A stretch of 18,765 bases of DNA from Flavobacteriaceae bacterium (GTDB lineage Bacteria > Bacteroidota > Bacteroidia > Flavobacteriales > Flavobacteriaceae): NCBI GenBank assembly GCA_018623655.1, contig JAAZVG010000013.1:1-18765 (forward strand), read 5' to 3'. A model generated the notes under the pieces. That model was not told the origin of the DNA. It saw nothing but the letters and a program-made list of their open reading frames with translations, and ran no database searches. The position numbers and the translations under genes were made by a program. This document shows, piece after piece, positions 7,629 to 16,244 of this stretch (positions within the stretch are counted from its first letter, which is position 1; each line of letters begins with the position of its first letter).

Positions 7629-9401
7629 TTACGATTCTCGGTAAATAGATTCATATAAATCTAAATATTTGGTTTTAACTTCTTTTCTGCGAAGTTTCAT
7701 GGTAGGCGTAAGGTGTCCTGCATCGATACTCCACTCTTCTGGAGTAAGTCTGAATTGCTTGATTTTTTCCCATTTTGCAAAACCGTCATTAGCCTCTTCA
7801 ATTTCTTTACTGATACGGTCGATGACTTTAGGGTTTTTTGCCCATTCTGAACGATTCGCTTCTAACGAGATACCCTTTTTATCTGCCCAATCTTTAATAA
7901 AATCGAAATTCATTTGAATTAAAGCTGCGGGCATTTTTTCACCTTCGCCTACCACCATGATCTGTTCGATAAATAGCGATTGTTTACATCGATTCTCTAA
8001 AAGTTGAGGAGCAACGTACTTACCCCCTGAGGTTTTGAACATTTCCTTTTTACGATCGGTAATGCGTAAAAAACCATCGCTGTCAAATTCTCCAATATCT
8101 CCCGTGTGAAAGAAGTCATCTTTAATCACCTCGTTTGTCTTTTTCTCATCTTTATAATAACCCATCATCACGTTAGGCCCTTTACATAGGATCTCACCGT
8201 CTTCTGCAATTTTAACTTCAATTCCATCAATTTTTCTTCCGACAGTACCTATGCGCCAATTGCCATCGCGCTGATCGTTTACTGTTATTACAGGAGAGGT
8301 TTCTGTAAGACCGTAACCCTCCATAACAGGAATACCAGCCGCGCCGAATACTCTCGTCAGTCGAGGTTGTAAAGCCGCACTACCAGAAACCATGAGTTCT
8401 AAATTACCACCAAGAGCTTCTTGCCATTTCGAGAAAATCAGTTTTCTGGCAAGTTTCAATTTGAAATTGTAAAGGGAGGATCGGTTATAGGGTTCGAACT
8501 TCAGTCCTAATTCTAATGCCCAAAAGAACAAGGATTTTTTGATCCCTGTCAGCTCTTTTCCTTTGCCCACGATTTTATCGTATACTTTTTCGAGAAGTCG
8601 AGGCACAACGGTCATCACTGAAGGTTTTACTTCTTTGATATTGTCACTGATTTTATCAAGACCCTCACCAAAATAAACGGTCACTCCACAGTATTGATAA
8701 ATATAAATGATCACTCTCTCGAAAATATGGCATAGTGGCAAAAAGCTTAAGGCAGTGGCTTCCTTGTCAAAAGGCACTCTAGATCGAGCTGATAGGACAT
8801 TACTCACAATATTGTGATGTGAAAGCATTACACCTTTTGGTTTTCCGGTGGTACCTGATGTATAAATAAGGGTTGCTAATTGTTTAGGCTGAACAGCTTC
8901 TTTTCGCGCCTCAACTTTTTCTTGATTATTAAGTGAAGCACCCAGGGTTGGAAGCTCTTCGAAGTTCTTACAACCTGCGATTTGGTCGAAGCTAAATACT
9001 TCTTTAAGTCCATTAACCTGGTCCTTTATTGATTCTAGCTTATGATAAACTTCTTCACAAGACACAAAACAATAGCTCGCTTCGCTGTGATTCAATATAT
9101 AGGCATAATCTTCTTCTGAAATGGTAGGGTATATCGGCACGGTTTGCGCTCCGATTTGTAGAACCGCAAGGTCCATTAAACACCACTCGGTGCGATTGGT
9201 CATCGAGATAAGGCCAATCTTATCATTGGCTTCAACTCCCATGTCAATGAGCGCTCTGCTTATGGCATTAGCGGTATCGATAAACTCTTGTGAGCTGATA
9301 CTTCGCCATTCCCCGTCCTTTTTGGTGGAAAATAGCTTTTCTAAAGGGTGATTCTCTAAATGATAATAAGCGAAATCAAAGAGACGTGTTACCGTTTTCA
9401 T
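7629..9401 (-). CDS. fadD: Long-chain fatty acid-CoA ligase (AMP-forming)
   Basis: A 590-residue adenylate-forming enzyme that activates free fatty acids with ATP and CoA, the entry step to beta-oxidation or lipid synthesis. Motifs in order: the P-loop-like YTSGTTGKPKG at 180-190, GYGLTETSP at 362-370 (adenine/acyl-adenylate binding), HTGDIGEFDSDGFL at 432-445 (the aspartate contacts the ribose), and the hinge and fatty-acid signature DRKKEMFKTSGGKYVAP at 449-465. The KTSGGKYVAP form is typical of long-chain acyl-CoA synthetases rather than acetyl-CoA synthetases. It begins 39 bases after purL, within which a 10-base inverted repeat lies, and ends at a strong terminator. It is therefore a neighbour of the fad operon but not part of the same transcript. 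Whether it has its own promoter or is read from purL is unclear. Confidence 0.93.
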   Translation of the reverse strand: MKTVTRLFDFAYYHLENHPLEKLFSTKKDGEWRSISSQEFIDTANAISRALIDMGVEANDKIGLISMTNRTEWCLMDLAVLQIGAQTVPIYPTISEEDYAYILNHSEASYCFVSCEEVYHKLESIKDQVNGLKEVFSFDQIAGCKNFEELPTLGASLNNQEKVEARKEAVQPKQLATLIYTSGTTGKPKGVMLSHHNIVSNVLSARSRVPFDKEATALSFLPLCHIFERVIIYIYQYCGVTVYFGEGLDKISDNIKEVKPSVMTVVPRLLEKVYDKIVGKGKELTGIKKSLFFWALELGLKFEPYNRSSLYNFKLKLARKLIFSKWQEALGGNLELMVSGSAALQPRLTRVFGAAGIPVMEGYGLTETSPVITVNDQRDGNWRIGTVGRKIDGIEVKIAEDGEILCKGPNVMMGYYKDEKKTNEVIKDDFFHTGDIGEFDSDGFLRITDRKKEMFKTSGGKYVAPQLLENRCKQSLFIEQIMVVGEGEKMPAALIQMNFDFIKDWADKKGISLEANRSEWAKNPKVIDRISKEIEEANDGFAKWEKIKQFRLTPEEWSIDAGHLTPTMKLRRKEVKTKYLDLYESIYRES

Positions 9402-9406
9402 GTTAG

Positions 9407-9451
9407 TAAATTGTTAGGACATCCAAAATACGGGATAATCTTAACAATTTA
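9407..9451. repeat. 10-bp inverted repeat in the purL / acyl-CoA ligase junction
   Basis: TAAATTGTTA (9407-9416) and TAACAATTTA (9442-9451) are perfect inverted copies separated by 25 bases. One arm covers the purL stop codon and the other lies just before the ligase start at 9401. On the minus strand the loop contains a further short ATCC/GGAT pairing and a TATTTTGG that resembles a -7 promoter element. No T-run follows, so it is not a typical terminator. The arms are AT-rich, and chance is possible. Confidence 0.4.
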
Positions 9452-12400
9452 AAATCCATTTTCGAGCATTAATGAATGCTTCAATCCATGGACTAAAATG
9501 GTCGTTATTTTCAGGATAATAAGGCCAGTTCCAGGCAAAGAGCGAACGTTCTATATGTGGCATGGTAGCCAGATGCCGTCCTGATGAGTCGCAGAGCATG
9601 GCAACGTTATAATCGCTTCCATTCGGATTAGCTGGATAGCTACTATACCCATATGTTCCTACAATATTGTAGTTCTCTCTAGCTTCTGGTAGAGAGAATT
9701 TACCTTCACCATGAGAAATCCATACCCCAAGAGTGCTTCCTACAAGTGAAGAAAGCATTATCGAATGATTGGGTTCCACGGTAACTGAGGTGAAATTACT
9801 CTCGTGCTTGTGAGAGTCGTTATGTACCATCTTGCCGTGTGTTTTGTGCTCGGGATAAAGGAGTTCAAGCTCCATGAATAATTGGCATCCGTTGCAAATT
9901 CCTACAGAGAGCGTGTCTTTTCTTGCAAAAAAGTTGTCAATAGCCTTTTTCGCCTTTTCATTGTATTTAATGGCACCAGCCCAACCTTTTGCCGATCCAA
10001 GTACATCTGAGTTTGAAAATCCTCCGACGGCACCAAGGAAGTGAACGTCTTCAAGCGTTTCTCTTCCACTCATCAGGTCGGTCATATGCACATCACGTAC
10101 CTCAAATCCGGCCAAATAAAGTGCATTGGCCATTTCACGCTCTGAATTACTTCCTTTCTCTCGAAGGATTGCCGCAACAGGGCGCTTTCCTTCGATAGCG
10201 AAGGCATCACGCTGGTAGTTCTCAGGAAAAACATACTGCAAAGATTGCTTGCCTAAGTTGTGATAACGAACCTCTGCTAGGCTATTAGCTGTTTGATGTT
10301 TGTCAAATAAGTAAGAAGTCTCGAACCAAACCGATCTTAGTCGCTCAATTTCTAAGCTGATTTCAACGTGGTGATAGTTGATTTTTACACGAGCTTCTTT
10401 ATTCACTATCCCTATCTCGATACAGGGCAGTGGACACTGTTTTGCAAGCTCACTAAAGCTTTCATCAGCAGATTGTAAAATCACTCCTACATTTTCTGAA
10501 AACAATACTTCAATAAGAGACTGATCGCTTAAAGTGGTCAAGTCTACTTCAGCACCTAATTGTGTTTCAGCGAAACAACCTTCAAGTAGTGTTGTAATTA
10601 AACCACCTGAAGCAACATCGTGACCAGCCACTATATTTCCGACTTTAATTTGATTTTGAATCCAATCAAAGGTTTCTTTAAATGCCTGATCGTTTAATAT
10701 GTTTGGTGCAGCGTTACCTATTTTATTCTTCGTCTGTGCAAATGAAGAACCACCGAGTTTAAATGAATCTGCGGATAGATTGATGTAGTACAATTTTCCT
10801 TTTCCTGGTTTGAAAACAGGCTCTACCGCTTTTGTGAAGTCATTGCAATGGCCTGCAGCCGAAATAATCACGGTACCTGGAGATAAAACTTCCTGTTCGG
10901 CATACTTCTGCTTCATTGAAAGCGAATCTTTACCGGTAGGGATATTGATTCCCAGGGCAACTGCAAAGTTAGATGCGGCCTCTACTGCTTTGTAGAGTCT
11001 TGCGTTTTCACCTTCGTTATTACAAGGCCACATCCAATTCGCCGATAAGGAAACCGATTTAAGTCCATCCTCAAGAGGTGCGAAAACGATATTTGTAAGC
11101 GCTTCTGCAATACTATTTTTACTTCCTGCTACTGGATCAATAAGACCACTGATAGGGCTATGGCCAATCGATGTAGCAATTCCATTTTTGCTTTTGTAGT
11201 CTAGAGCTGAGATACCATAATTTTGTAGTGGTAGTTGGAGGCTACCTACACATTGCTGCTTAGCTACTTTACCTCCGACACAACGATCTACTTTGTTGGT
11301 TAGCCAGTCTTTACAAGCTACAGCCTCGAGACGAAGAACAGCCTCTAAATCATCGTGGAAATGTTCTAATTCGAAATCGATCGAAGCATAGTCTCTCTGA
11401 GTATCTGTGTCATTGAGAACCATTTTAGGAGCATTTCCAAAAAGGTCGATAAGGTCAAGATCAAGGGCTTTTTCCTCTTTGCTAGAGGAGGACACCACAA
11501 AACGCATGTCTCCAGTAATTTCTCCTACCTCAAAGTATGGGGCACGTTCTCTTTTAGCCACCTTGCGAACTAGTTCAGCATCTTTTGGTTCAATTACAAG
11601 CCCCATTCGCTCTTGTGACTCGTTACCTATGAGTTCTTTGAAAGATAGGGTAGGGTCACCAACGGGTAAGGCATCGATTTCAATTTTACCACCGGTTTCT
11701 TCAACAAGTTCTGATAGACAATTTAAATGTCCTCCTGCTCCGTGATCGTGAATCGAAACAATCGGATTTTCACCACTCTCAATAAGTCCCCTGATGGCAT
11801 TTGCCGCTCTTTTCTGCATTTCTGGATTCGAGCGCTGTACTGCATTAAGTTCGATAGCACTACCAAAGGCTCCTGTATCAGCACTTGATACCGCTGCCCC
11901 TCCCATTCCAATCCGATAATTGTCACCACCCAAGATGACCACCTTATCCTTTTTTGAAGGTTTGTTTTTTTGCGCGTATTCTGCATTGGTGTAACCGATT
12001 CCTCCTGCCAACATAATCACCTTGTCGAAAGCAAGCGTTCTAGGGTCTTTACCTTCTTCAGTTTCCTGATGTTCGAAAGTAAGCAGTGAGCCAACGATTA
12101 ACGGTTGACCAAATTTATTTCCAAAATCAGAGGCTCCGTTTGAAGCTTTGATTAAAATATCTAAAGGGGTTTGGTAGAGCCATTTTCTAGCTTCAGGATG
12201 TGTTTCCCACCCCAGTTCTTCCTCACGATGACGTGCATAGCTTGTCATGTAAACAGCGGTGCCTGCAAGGGGAATCGAACCCGTGCCGCCGGCAAGACGA
12301 TCTCGAATTTCACCACCTGAACCGGTCGCAGCGCCATTGAAAGGCTCTACAGTGGTCGGAAAGTTGTGTGTTTCGGCCTTTAGAGACAATACACTTTGAT

Positions 12401-13109
12401 GTATTTTTTCTTGATAAGTTGAAGGCTGATCGGCTCGTAAAGGAGCGAATTGAGTAATTTCTGGGCCTTTAATGAAGGCAACATTATCCTTATATGCCGA
12501 GACGATATTTTCAGGACTTTCTTTTGAGGTTCGCTTTATCATCCCAAATAGTGAATTCGGCATGGTCTTACCATCGATTTCGAAAATCCCATTAAAAATT
12601 TTATGACGGCAATGTTCAGAATTTACTTGAGAAAAACCAAATACCTCTGAATCAGTAAGTGGGCGCTCTAATCGTTTACTTAAACCTTCTAAATAGGCAA
12701 CTTCATCATCGCTTAAAGCTAAACCTTCTGATTGATTATAAGCCGCGATATCATTGATGGCCTCGACAGGTGCTGGTTCAGTTGCTACATCGAACAAAGC
12801 CTGCGATAATCCTTGGTGTTTAATCACTAGCATAGGGTCGAAACTGCTATACTTATCCGCCGCATTAAATTGTTCGACTCTTTGAATACTTTCAATACCC
12901 ATATTTGCAATGATTTCTGTAGCATTGGTGCTCCAAGGGGTAATCATGCTTGCTCTAGGGCCAATGAAGATTCCATTAATAGCCTCCTCATGAATGAGCG
13001 TCAATCCGCCAAATAGCCATTCTAATTTCTCAATAGTCTTCTCGTCAAGGTTTGCAGTACTCTGTACAGCGTAAATCAATTGTGATGGAGTTCCGAAAAA
13101 TAGAATCAT
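9441..13109 (-). CDS. purL: Phosphoribosylformylglycinamidine synthase, large single-chain type
   Basis: PurL catalyses the fourth step of de novo purine synthesis, FGAR + glutamine + ATP to FGAM. At 1222 residues it is the large form that combines the PurS-like N-domain, two AIRS-type synthase halves and a glutaminase in one chain. Visible parts: the linker motif QVNSEHCRHKIF (161-172), ETHNFPT (246-252) followed by the GAATGSGGEIRD ATP-site loop, and a second synthase half from about residue 600. The C-terminal glutaminase carries the nucleophile C1072 in GICNGCQ, with H1185 and E1187 in MPHIER completing the triad (E. coli has PHPE at this place). It has its own candidate promoter at 13130-13160. 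No other purine gene is adjacent. The start chosen gives the normal PurL N-terminus, ILFFG. Confidence 0.97.
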   Translation of the reverse strand: MILFFGTPSQLIYAVQSTANLDEKTIEKLEWLFGGLTLIHEEAINGIFIGPRASMITPWSTNATEIIANMGIESIQRVEQFNAADKYSSFDPMLVIKHQGLSQALFDVATEPAPVEAINDIAAYNQSEGLALSDDEVAYLEGLSKRLERPLTDSEVFGFSQVNSEHCRHKIFNGIFEIDGKTMPNSLFGMIKRTSKESPENIVSAYKDNVAFIKGPEITQFAPLRADQPSTYQEKIHQSVLSLKAETHNFPTTVEPFNGAATGSGGEIRDRLAGGTGSIPLAGTAVYMTSYARHREEELGWETHPEARKWLYQTPLDILIKASNGASDFGNKFGQPLIVGSLLTFEHQETEEGKDPRTLAFDKVIMLAGGIGYTNAEYAQKNKPSKKDKVVILGGDNYRIGMGGAAVSSADTGAFGSAIELNAVQRSNPEMQKRAANAIRGLIESGENPIVSIHDHGAGGHLNCLSELVEETGGKIEIDALPVGDPTLSFKELIGNESQERMGLVIEPKDAELVRKVAKRERAPYFEVGEITGDMRFVVSSSSKEEKALDLDLIDLFGNAPKMVLNDTDTQRDYASIDFELEHFHDDLEAVLRLEAVACKDWLTNKVDRCVGGKVAKQQCVGSLQLPLQNYGISALDYKSKNGIATSIGHSPISGLIDPVAGSKNSIAEALTNIVFAPLEDGLKSVSLSANWMWPCNNEGENARLYKAVEAASNFAVALGINIPTGKDSLSMKQKYAEQEVLSPGTVIISAAGHCNDFTKAVEPVFKPGKGKLYYINLSADSFKLGGSSFAQTKNKIGNAAPNILNDQAFKETFDWIQNQIKVGNIVAGHDVASGGLITTLLEGCFAETQLGAEVDLTTLSDQSLIEVLFSENVGVILQSADESFSELAKQCPLPCIEIGIVNKEARVKINYHHVEISLEIERLRSVWFETSYLFDKHQTANSLAEVRYHNLGKQSLQYVFPENYQRDAFAIEGKRPVAAILREKGSNSEREMANALYLAGFEVRDVHMTDLMSGRETLEDVHFLGAVGGFSNSDVLGSAKGWAGAIKYNEKAKKAIDNFFARKDTLSVGICNGCQLFMELELLYPEHKTHGKMVHNDSHKHESNFTSVTVEPNHSIMLSSLVGSTLGVWISHGEGKFSLPEARENYNIVGTYGYSSYPANPNGSDYNVAMLCDSSGRHLATMPHIERSLFAWNWPYYPENNDHFSPWIEAFINARKWILNC

Positions 13110-13129
13110 AGCGGAATGTGGTTAAGTTC

Positions 13130-13160
13130 CAAAGGTATTTTAATTAGGTTTTTCGCTCAA
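13130..13160 (-). promoter_or_regulatory. Bacteroidota-type promoter for purL
   Basis: On the minus strand, TTG (13160-13158), 20 bases, then TACCTTTG (13137-13130), which matches the Bacteroidota housekeeping promoter pattern TTG-N(about 19-21)-TAnnTTTG exactly. The upstream half lies inside the last codons of the methyltransferase gene and the -7 element is in the 34-base gap, so transcription would begin roughly 12-18 bases before the purL ATG at 13109. It is the best promoter match I found among the intergenic gaps. Confidence 0.65.
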
Positions 13161-14361
13161 GTAACGCGATAAAAAATCCGTCGAAATGATCTTTTGAGGC
13201 GTACAAATTATGGCTTTCTAAAATCTCAAAGTTTTTTCCAGCTTCTGAGGATATGAATTTTTCTATTTGTTGATCGTTTTCTTGAGGTAAAATGGAGCAA
13301 GTCGCATAAATGACTTTACCACCTACCTTGACCAACCTTGAGTAAGATTGTAAGATTTCCTGTTGGGTATTAACGATTCGATCTAGAAAATCGCTATCAA
13401 TTTTCCATTTGGCATCTGGATTTCGTCTTAATACACCCAGTCCTGTGCAAGGCGCATCAATAAGAAGACGATCAGCAGATCCGTGCAATTTTTTAATCAC
13501 CTTATTAGAATCGATAAGCCGAGTTTCTATATTGTGTGCTCCGGCTCTTCGGGCTCTCAGTTTTAAATTTTTCAGCTTGTGCCGATGAATATCCATAGCA
13601 ATAAGTTGACCCTTATTTTCAAGTAGTGCACTTAAATGTAAGGTTTTACCTCCAGCTCCTGCACAGGCATCAATTACACGCTGCCCTGGACGAATATCGA
13701 GTAGGGGAGCAACTTTTTGAGAACTTCCATCTTGAATTTCGAACCACCCATCTTTAAAACTTTGGGTGAGAAAAACGTTCTGCCGCTCATCTAATCGAAG
13801 GGCTTCGGGTAAATTAGGAATTCTCTCTGTCTCTACACCTTCTTCTTTTAATCGTTTTTCAGCCTGCTCAATAGTTGTTTTCAAGGTGTTAATTCGAAGA
13901 ATCACATCCGCTTCTTTATTAAGTGCTTTAATTTCTGATTCCCACAATTTGCTGCCTAAGGATTGTTCGCCTAGCGTATCTAACCAGTCGGGAATAGATT
14001 CTCTAATAGCTCTAGTTTTTATGAGTGCATCGAATCGGCCTTTGATCTTACGAGTTGGGATGGGTTCAAATTCGTGCCAATCTGTAGGAATCTGTAGTCC
14101 TTTCAGTGTGGTCCAAACCGCAAACATGCGCTTTATATTCTGAGTAGAAAAATGACCGTTTACCTCTGCAATTTCGGCGTAAAGTCTCTTATATCTAATA
14201 ATTTCGTAGGTTGTCGAGGCGATAAAAGCTCGATCTCGAGCACCCCATCGTTTGTCTTTTTTTAATGTCCTTTCAATCACCTTGTCGGCGTATTGACCTT
14301 CATTGAAAATCAGGTGCAGGGCATCTAAAACCGAAAAAACAAGATTGCGGTGCAGTCGCAT
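13144..14361 (-). CDS. RsmB/NOP-family RNA (cytosine-5) methyltransferase
   Basis: A 405-residue SAM-dependent methyltransferase of the RsmB (Sun/Fmu)/NOP2 family, which places m5C in ribosomal or transfer RNA. The N-terminal part (about 1-130) is an alpha-helical region like the NusB-like domain of RsmB. The catalytic domain has the SAM motif DACAGAGGKT at 231-240, DAPCTG at 302-307 with C305, and YATCS at 352-356 with C355. In E. coli RsmB the cysteine of the TC motif is the nucleophile and the PC cysteine promotes product release, so both are present. The C-terminus, DGFFIALLERK, is also family-typical. E. coli RsmB methylates C967 of 16S rRNA; that target is likely here but not provable from the sequence. 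The gene follows the ABC exporter by 53 bases and ends 34 bases before purL. Confidence 0.9.
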   Translation of the reverse strand: MRLHRNLVFSVLDALHLIFNEGQYADKVIERTLKKDKRWGARDRAFIASTTYEIIRYKRLYAEIAEVNGHFSTQNIKRMFAVWTTLKGLQIPTDWHEFEPIPTRKIKGRFDALIKTRAIRESIPDWLDTLGEQSLGSKLWESEIKALNKEADVILRINTLKTTIEQAEKRLKEEGVETERIPNLPEALRLDERQNVFLTQSFKDGWFEIQDGSSQKVAPLLDIRPGQRVIDACAGAGGKTLHLSALLENKGQLIAMDIHRHKLKNLKLRARRAGAHNIETRLIDSNKVIKKLHGSADRLLIDAPCTGLGVLRRNPDAKWKIDSDFLDRIVNTQQEILQSYSRLVKVGGKVIYATCSILPQENDQQIEKFISSEAGKNFEILESHNLYASKDHFDGFFIALLERKT

Positions 14362-14389
14362 AGAAGGTGATTAGGCTCGCGAAGATAAG

Positions 14390-14407
14390 AAAGCTTTCTC
14401 AAGCTTT
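14390..14407 (-). repeat. Small hairpin between the ABC exporter and methyltransferase genes
   Basis: On the minus strand AAAGCTT-GAGA-AAGCTTT forms a 7-base stem with a 4-base loop, starting 8 bases after the exporter's stop codon. It is followed by CTTATCTT, only partly T-rich, so it may be a weak terminator or just a processing hairpin. The sequence after it, TATCTTCG (14387-14380), matches seven of eight bases of the -7 promoter consensus, but I see no well-spaced -33 element. Confidence 0.35.
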
Positions 14408-14414
14408 TAGGTTC

Positions 14415-16244
14415 TTAATCTAAGGATTGTAAGGCGACTAGTTTGGCATAAAGCCCATTTTTTGCCATTAGTTCAGTGTGAGTACCCTTTTCAACGATCT
14501 GACCATGATCGAGAACAACAATTTGGTCGGCATTGCTAATAGTAGATAGGCGGTGAGCTATAGCAATGGTTGTGCGATCTTTGCTTATGGCTTCTAGCGC
14601 CTTTTGAACTTGCTTTTCACTTTCAGTATCTAGCGCTGAGGTAGCTTCGTCTAGTATTAGGATCGGAGCATTTTTTAAAAACGCTCTGGCGATAGCAATG
14701 CGTTGTTTTTGTCCGCCACTTAACTTGTTTCCTGAATCTCCGATGGATGTTTGATATCCTTCTGGCATAGCCTCAATGAATTCATGGGCATAAGCTTGTT
14801 TCGCGGCCCATGTGATTTGATCCTCCGTTGCATCAGGATTTGAGAGCGCAATATTATTCGCTACCGTGTCATTGAATAGTAGTGGGTCTTGACTCACCAA
14901 GGCAATATGGTTTCTTAACTCATTTTTGGTAAAATCTTGAATCGCTATACCATCAATTTTCAACTTTCCATAAGGAGAGTCGTAAAATCGTAATAGGAGC
15001 TGTGCGATTGTTGATTTACCACTTCCTGAACTCCCTACTAGGGCAAGCATCTGACCTTTTTTTATGGTAAGGTTTAGATGATTCAGTACGTCTTGCTCCT
15101 GGTAGGCAAAATTAAGGTCATCAAAAGTGATCGACTCTTCAAAATGAAAAGGTTTAGGGTTTACTGGGTCTTTAATGGTTTGATCAGTTTGAATGACCTC
15201 TAAAACTCGTTCTGCCGAAGCCTTTCCTTTTTTAATGTTGTAATTAACGGTAGTAATTGATTTTACCGGATTGATTATCGTGTAAAACAGTCCTATGTAG
15301 CCTAAAAATTGTTGCGGATTCAAAGCGTATGATGAACCTAATACCAATCTACCTCCGTACCATAGAACCGATAAGACCACGCATACTCCTAAGAATTCAC
15401 TTAGAGGAGAGGCCATCCCATTTCTGCGCAAAACGGCATTCATGGTACTACGATACCTATGGGTAGAGGTGTTGAATTTTGCTTTTACACTAGACTCTGC
15501 GGTAAAAGCTTTGATCATCTTCAAGCCACCCAATGATTCTTCTAAAAAGGATAGAAAAAGTCCTGACTCTTTTTGCGCCTCTAATGATTTAGCCTTCAAT
15601 GTTTTACCTACTCTAGCGATAATAAAACCTGTGATGGGAAGAAAGATAAATACAAAGAGTGTGAGTTGCCAGCTAATGGCGAGCATAGAGAAAACCACAA
15701 AGAGAATTGTGAGAGGCTCTCTTGCCAAGGTTTCCAGAGAATTGATAATCGCGCTTTCGATTTCTTTGATATCAGAGGTCATCCGAGATAAAAGATCTCC
15801 TTTTCGTTTTTCAGAACTATAAGCAATGGGTAGGTCGATCAGTTTATCATAAAGATCATTCTGAAGGTCCTTGACCATTCCTGTTCTCAGTGAAGCGAGG
15901 GAGTAGAGTGCCAGGTATCTAAAGAGGTTTTTGAGAAAAAATATGATGGCACTCAGAACGACAATGATCAGCAGGGCTCTTATTGGCCCATTCGCATTGG
16001 ATTCTTTGGTTAGCTGATAATTTAAACTGCCCTCTACATATCCTTTTAATGAACTGATTCCTTCATATATCGGCGCTTCGGTAACTTCTGGCTGTGTGCC
16101 AAATAGAATCCCTAGGGTAGGAATGAAAATTAGAATAGACAACACATTAAATAGAGCGTAGCCCATGTTGAAAAGCACGTTGGCATAGGCCGATTGCTTG
16201 TAAGGACCTGCATATTTAAGGATATGACGAAAGGCAGATTTCAT
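14415..16244 (-). CDS. ABC exporter, fused membrane and ATPase domains (MsbA-like)
   Basis: A 609-residue half-transporter that would work as a homodimer in the inner membrane. The N-terminal half carries about six membrane segments, with clear hydrophobic stretches near 23-49, 90-117, 175-212 (two helices), 280-303 and 312-330. The ATPase domain has Walker A GSSGSGKST at 404-412, a Q-loop in VSQDPLLF, the ABC signature LSGGQ at 508-512, Walker B ILILDE at 528-533 with catalytic E533, and the switch histidine H564 in IAHRLS. This arrangement is that of lipid and drug exporters such as MsbA. The gene overlaps the phosphomutase stop by one base (TAATG) and follows a glycosyltransferase, which favours a lipid or lipid-linked sugar substrate over a drug, but the substrate is not determined by the sequence. 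Confidence 0.92.
   Translation of the reverse strand: MKSAFRHILKYAGPYKQSAYANVLFNMGYALFNVLSILIFIPTLGILFGTQPEVTEAPIYEGISSLKGYVEGSLNYQLTKESNANGPIRALLIIVVLSAIIFFLKNLFRYLALYSLASLRTGMVKDLQNDLYDKLIDLPIAYSSEKRKGDLLSRMTSDIKEIESAIINSLETLAREPLTILFVVFSMLAISWQLTLFVFIFLPITGFIIARVGKTLKAKSLEAQKESGLFLSFLEESLGGLKMIKAFTAESSVKAKFNTSTHRYRSTMNAVLRRNGMASPLSEFLGVCVVLSVLWYGGRLVLGSSYALNPQQFLGYIGLFYTIINPVKSITTVNYNIKKGKASAERVLEVIQTDQTIKDPVNPKPFHFEESITFDDLNFAYQEQDVLNHLNLTIKKGQMLALVGSSGSGKSTIAQLLLRFYDSPYGKLKIDGIAIQDFTKNELRNHIALVSQDPLLFNDTVANNIALSNPDATEDQITWAAKQAYAHEFIEAMPEGYQTSIGDSGNKLSGGQKQRIAIARAFLKNAPILILDEATSALDTESEKQVQKALEAISKDRTTIAIAHRLSTISNADQIVVLDHGQIVEKGTHTELMAKNGLYAKLVALQSLD

Noticed and set aside
11407..11745. 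An open reading frame of over 100 codons on the plus strand opposite purL; similar ones lie opposite the methyltransferase (13766-14143) and the ABC exporter (15442-15822).
   Set aside because: Each is antisense to a well-conserved gene, has serine- and arginine-rich low-complexity composition typical of shadow frames, and shows no recognisable domain.
12269..12287. A tRNA T-arm-like string on the minus strand (GGGTTCGATTCCCC).
   Set aside because: It lies in the purL frame encoding the conserved stretch GTGSIPLAGT, and no acceptor stem, D-arm or anticodon arm can be assembled around it.
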